NCBI RefSeq assembly: GCF_007673235.1
Contig: NZ_VDZH01000006.1
Coordinates: 1-64,000, forward strand
Source of the DNA: Curtobacterium pusillum
GTDB lineage: Bacteria > Actinomycetota > Actinomycetes > Actinomycetales > Microbacteriaceae
DNA length: 64,000 bases
Reading direction: 5' to 3'
Shown here: positions 63,666-64,000 of the stretch, one piece after another
Numbering within the stretch: position 1 is the stretch's first letter
How the letters are laid out: the number at the start of each line of letters is the position of its first letter
Position numbers and translations under genes: made by a program
The notes under the pieces: model-generated
Databases searched by the model: none
Told to the model about the DNA's origin: nothing
The model's input: only the letters and a program-made list of their open reading frames with translations

Positions 63666-64000
63666 CTACGGCGTCGGCATGCCCCCGTCGACGTGGAGCG
63701 TCTCCCCGACGACGTACGACGACTCGCCGCTCGCCAGGAACACGTACGCCGGCGCGAGCTCGGCCGGCTGCCCCCAGCGACCGAGGTACGTCTGCTCCCC
63801 GGCGGTCGGGAGGTCCTCCGGCTTCTGCCCACCGGCAGGCTGCAGCGGGGTCCAGATCGGCCCGGGTGCCACGGCGTTCACGCGGATGCCCTTCGGTGCG
63901 AGCTGCGCCGCCAGGCCCTTCGCCAGGTTGTTCACGGTGGACTTCGTCGCCGCGTAGTGCACGAGGTGCGGGGACGGAGCGTACGCCTGGATCGACGTCG
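63666..64000 (-). CDS. SDR oxidoreductase (C-terminal part)
   Basis: The gene enters from the right edge; about 110 C-terminal residues are visible. The catalytic [16 protein letters not shown] and the [14 protein letters not shown] loop, followed by [20 protein letters not shown], identify the same SDR subgroup (YhdG-like stress dehydrogenases) as the SDR ahead of ligD (YAATKAA, PGPVWTPLQP). The N-terminal NAD motif is outside the window. It converges with the gene at 62797. Confidence 0.9.
   Translation of the reverse strand, partial: TSIQAYAPSPHLVHYAATKSTVNNLAKGLAAQLAPKGIRVNAVAPGPIWTPLQPAGGQKPEDLPTAGEQTYLGRWGQPAELAPAYVFLASGESSYVVGETLHVDGGMPTP

Overview
The window is a chromosomal segment of a very GC-rich actinobacterium. 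Codon use (C or G at nearly all third positions), frequent GTG starts, 4-base ATGA/GTGA overlaps, the Pol-PE-Lig order of LigD and an LAxTG-type cell-wall sorting signal all point to the family Microbacteriaceae; a Curtobacterium-like organism is my best guess, but the genus is an inference from gene content. I see no rRNA or tRNA gene, CRISPR array, transposase, prophage or plasmid-type region. The window looks like ordinary chromosome rich in carbon use, transport and stress genes.

Layout. 1-7.3 kb: start of a secreted protein, phosphoketolase (xfp), two small unknown genes, an FAH-family hydrolase, a sugar-phosphate isomerase-like TIM barrel, and an ECF sigma factor operon with two Asp23-like proteins. 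7.3-12.5 kb: bacterial NHEJ, with an SDR-ligD pair facing ku. 12.5-24.7 kb: TetR/DUF998 pair, Ppx/GppA phosphatase, a nucleoside-use operon (nucleoside hydrolase, MFS, ribokinase) facing its LacI regulator, a TetR/MFS efflux pair, GNAT, VOC and HAD proteins, and a MarR/metallo-hydrolase pair. 24.9-32.7 kb: one long operon of FAD-linked 2-hydroxyacid oxidase, peptide-type ABC transporter (four genes) and aminotransferase. 32.7-35.5 kb: three overlapping envelope-stress genes (DUF3618, holin-like membrane protein, Ala-rich helical protein) and a glycosyltransferase. 35.7-40.8 kb: a 1690-residue wall-anchored adhesin with 11 CshA-like repeats. 41-50.6 kb: XRE-cupin regulator facing a thioredoxin-reductase-like flavoprotein, pentapeptide protein, epimerase/alcohol dehydrogenase, phosphotransferase, lipoprotein polysaccharide deacetylase, TetR/MFS pair. 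50.6-57.5 kb: AlkD-like protein, TSUP permease, lectin-M23 peptidase, ArsR/SRPBCC pair, DsbA-like lipoprotein, gamma-glutamyltransferase. 57.5-64 kb: twin small membrane proteins, alcohol dehydrogenase facing OsmC, ThrE-type exporter, TetR, two unknown proteins, and the end of a second SDR.

Regulation is unusually readable. Most regulator genes sit in or beside the unit they probably control, and a clean palindrome lies at the expected promoter: TetR at 13767, LacI at 18129 and 18153, TetR at 21775, MarR at 24215, XRE at 41580, TetR at 50625 and 50644, ArsR at 54793, plus palindromes without an assigned regulator at 24872, 59370, 59429 and 62737. Gene ends carry very long perfect inverted repeats (stems of 15-25 bp). 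Several belong to a dispersed family built on GGAGGCGCGG, and this is the most notable non-coding pattern in the window. The other two items I rate highest are the alternating A/B repeat architecture of the adhesin and the palindrome-headed oxidase-ABC-aminotransferase operon.
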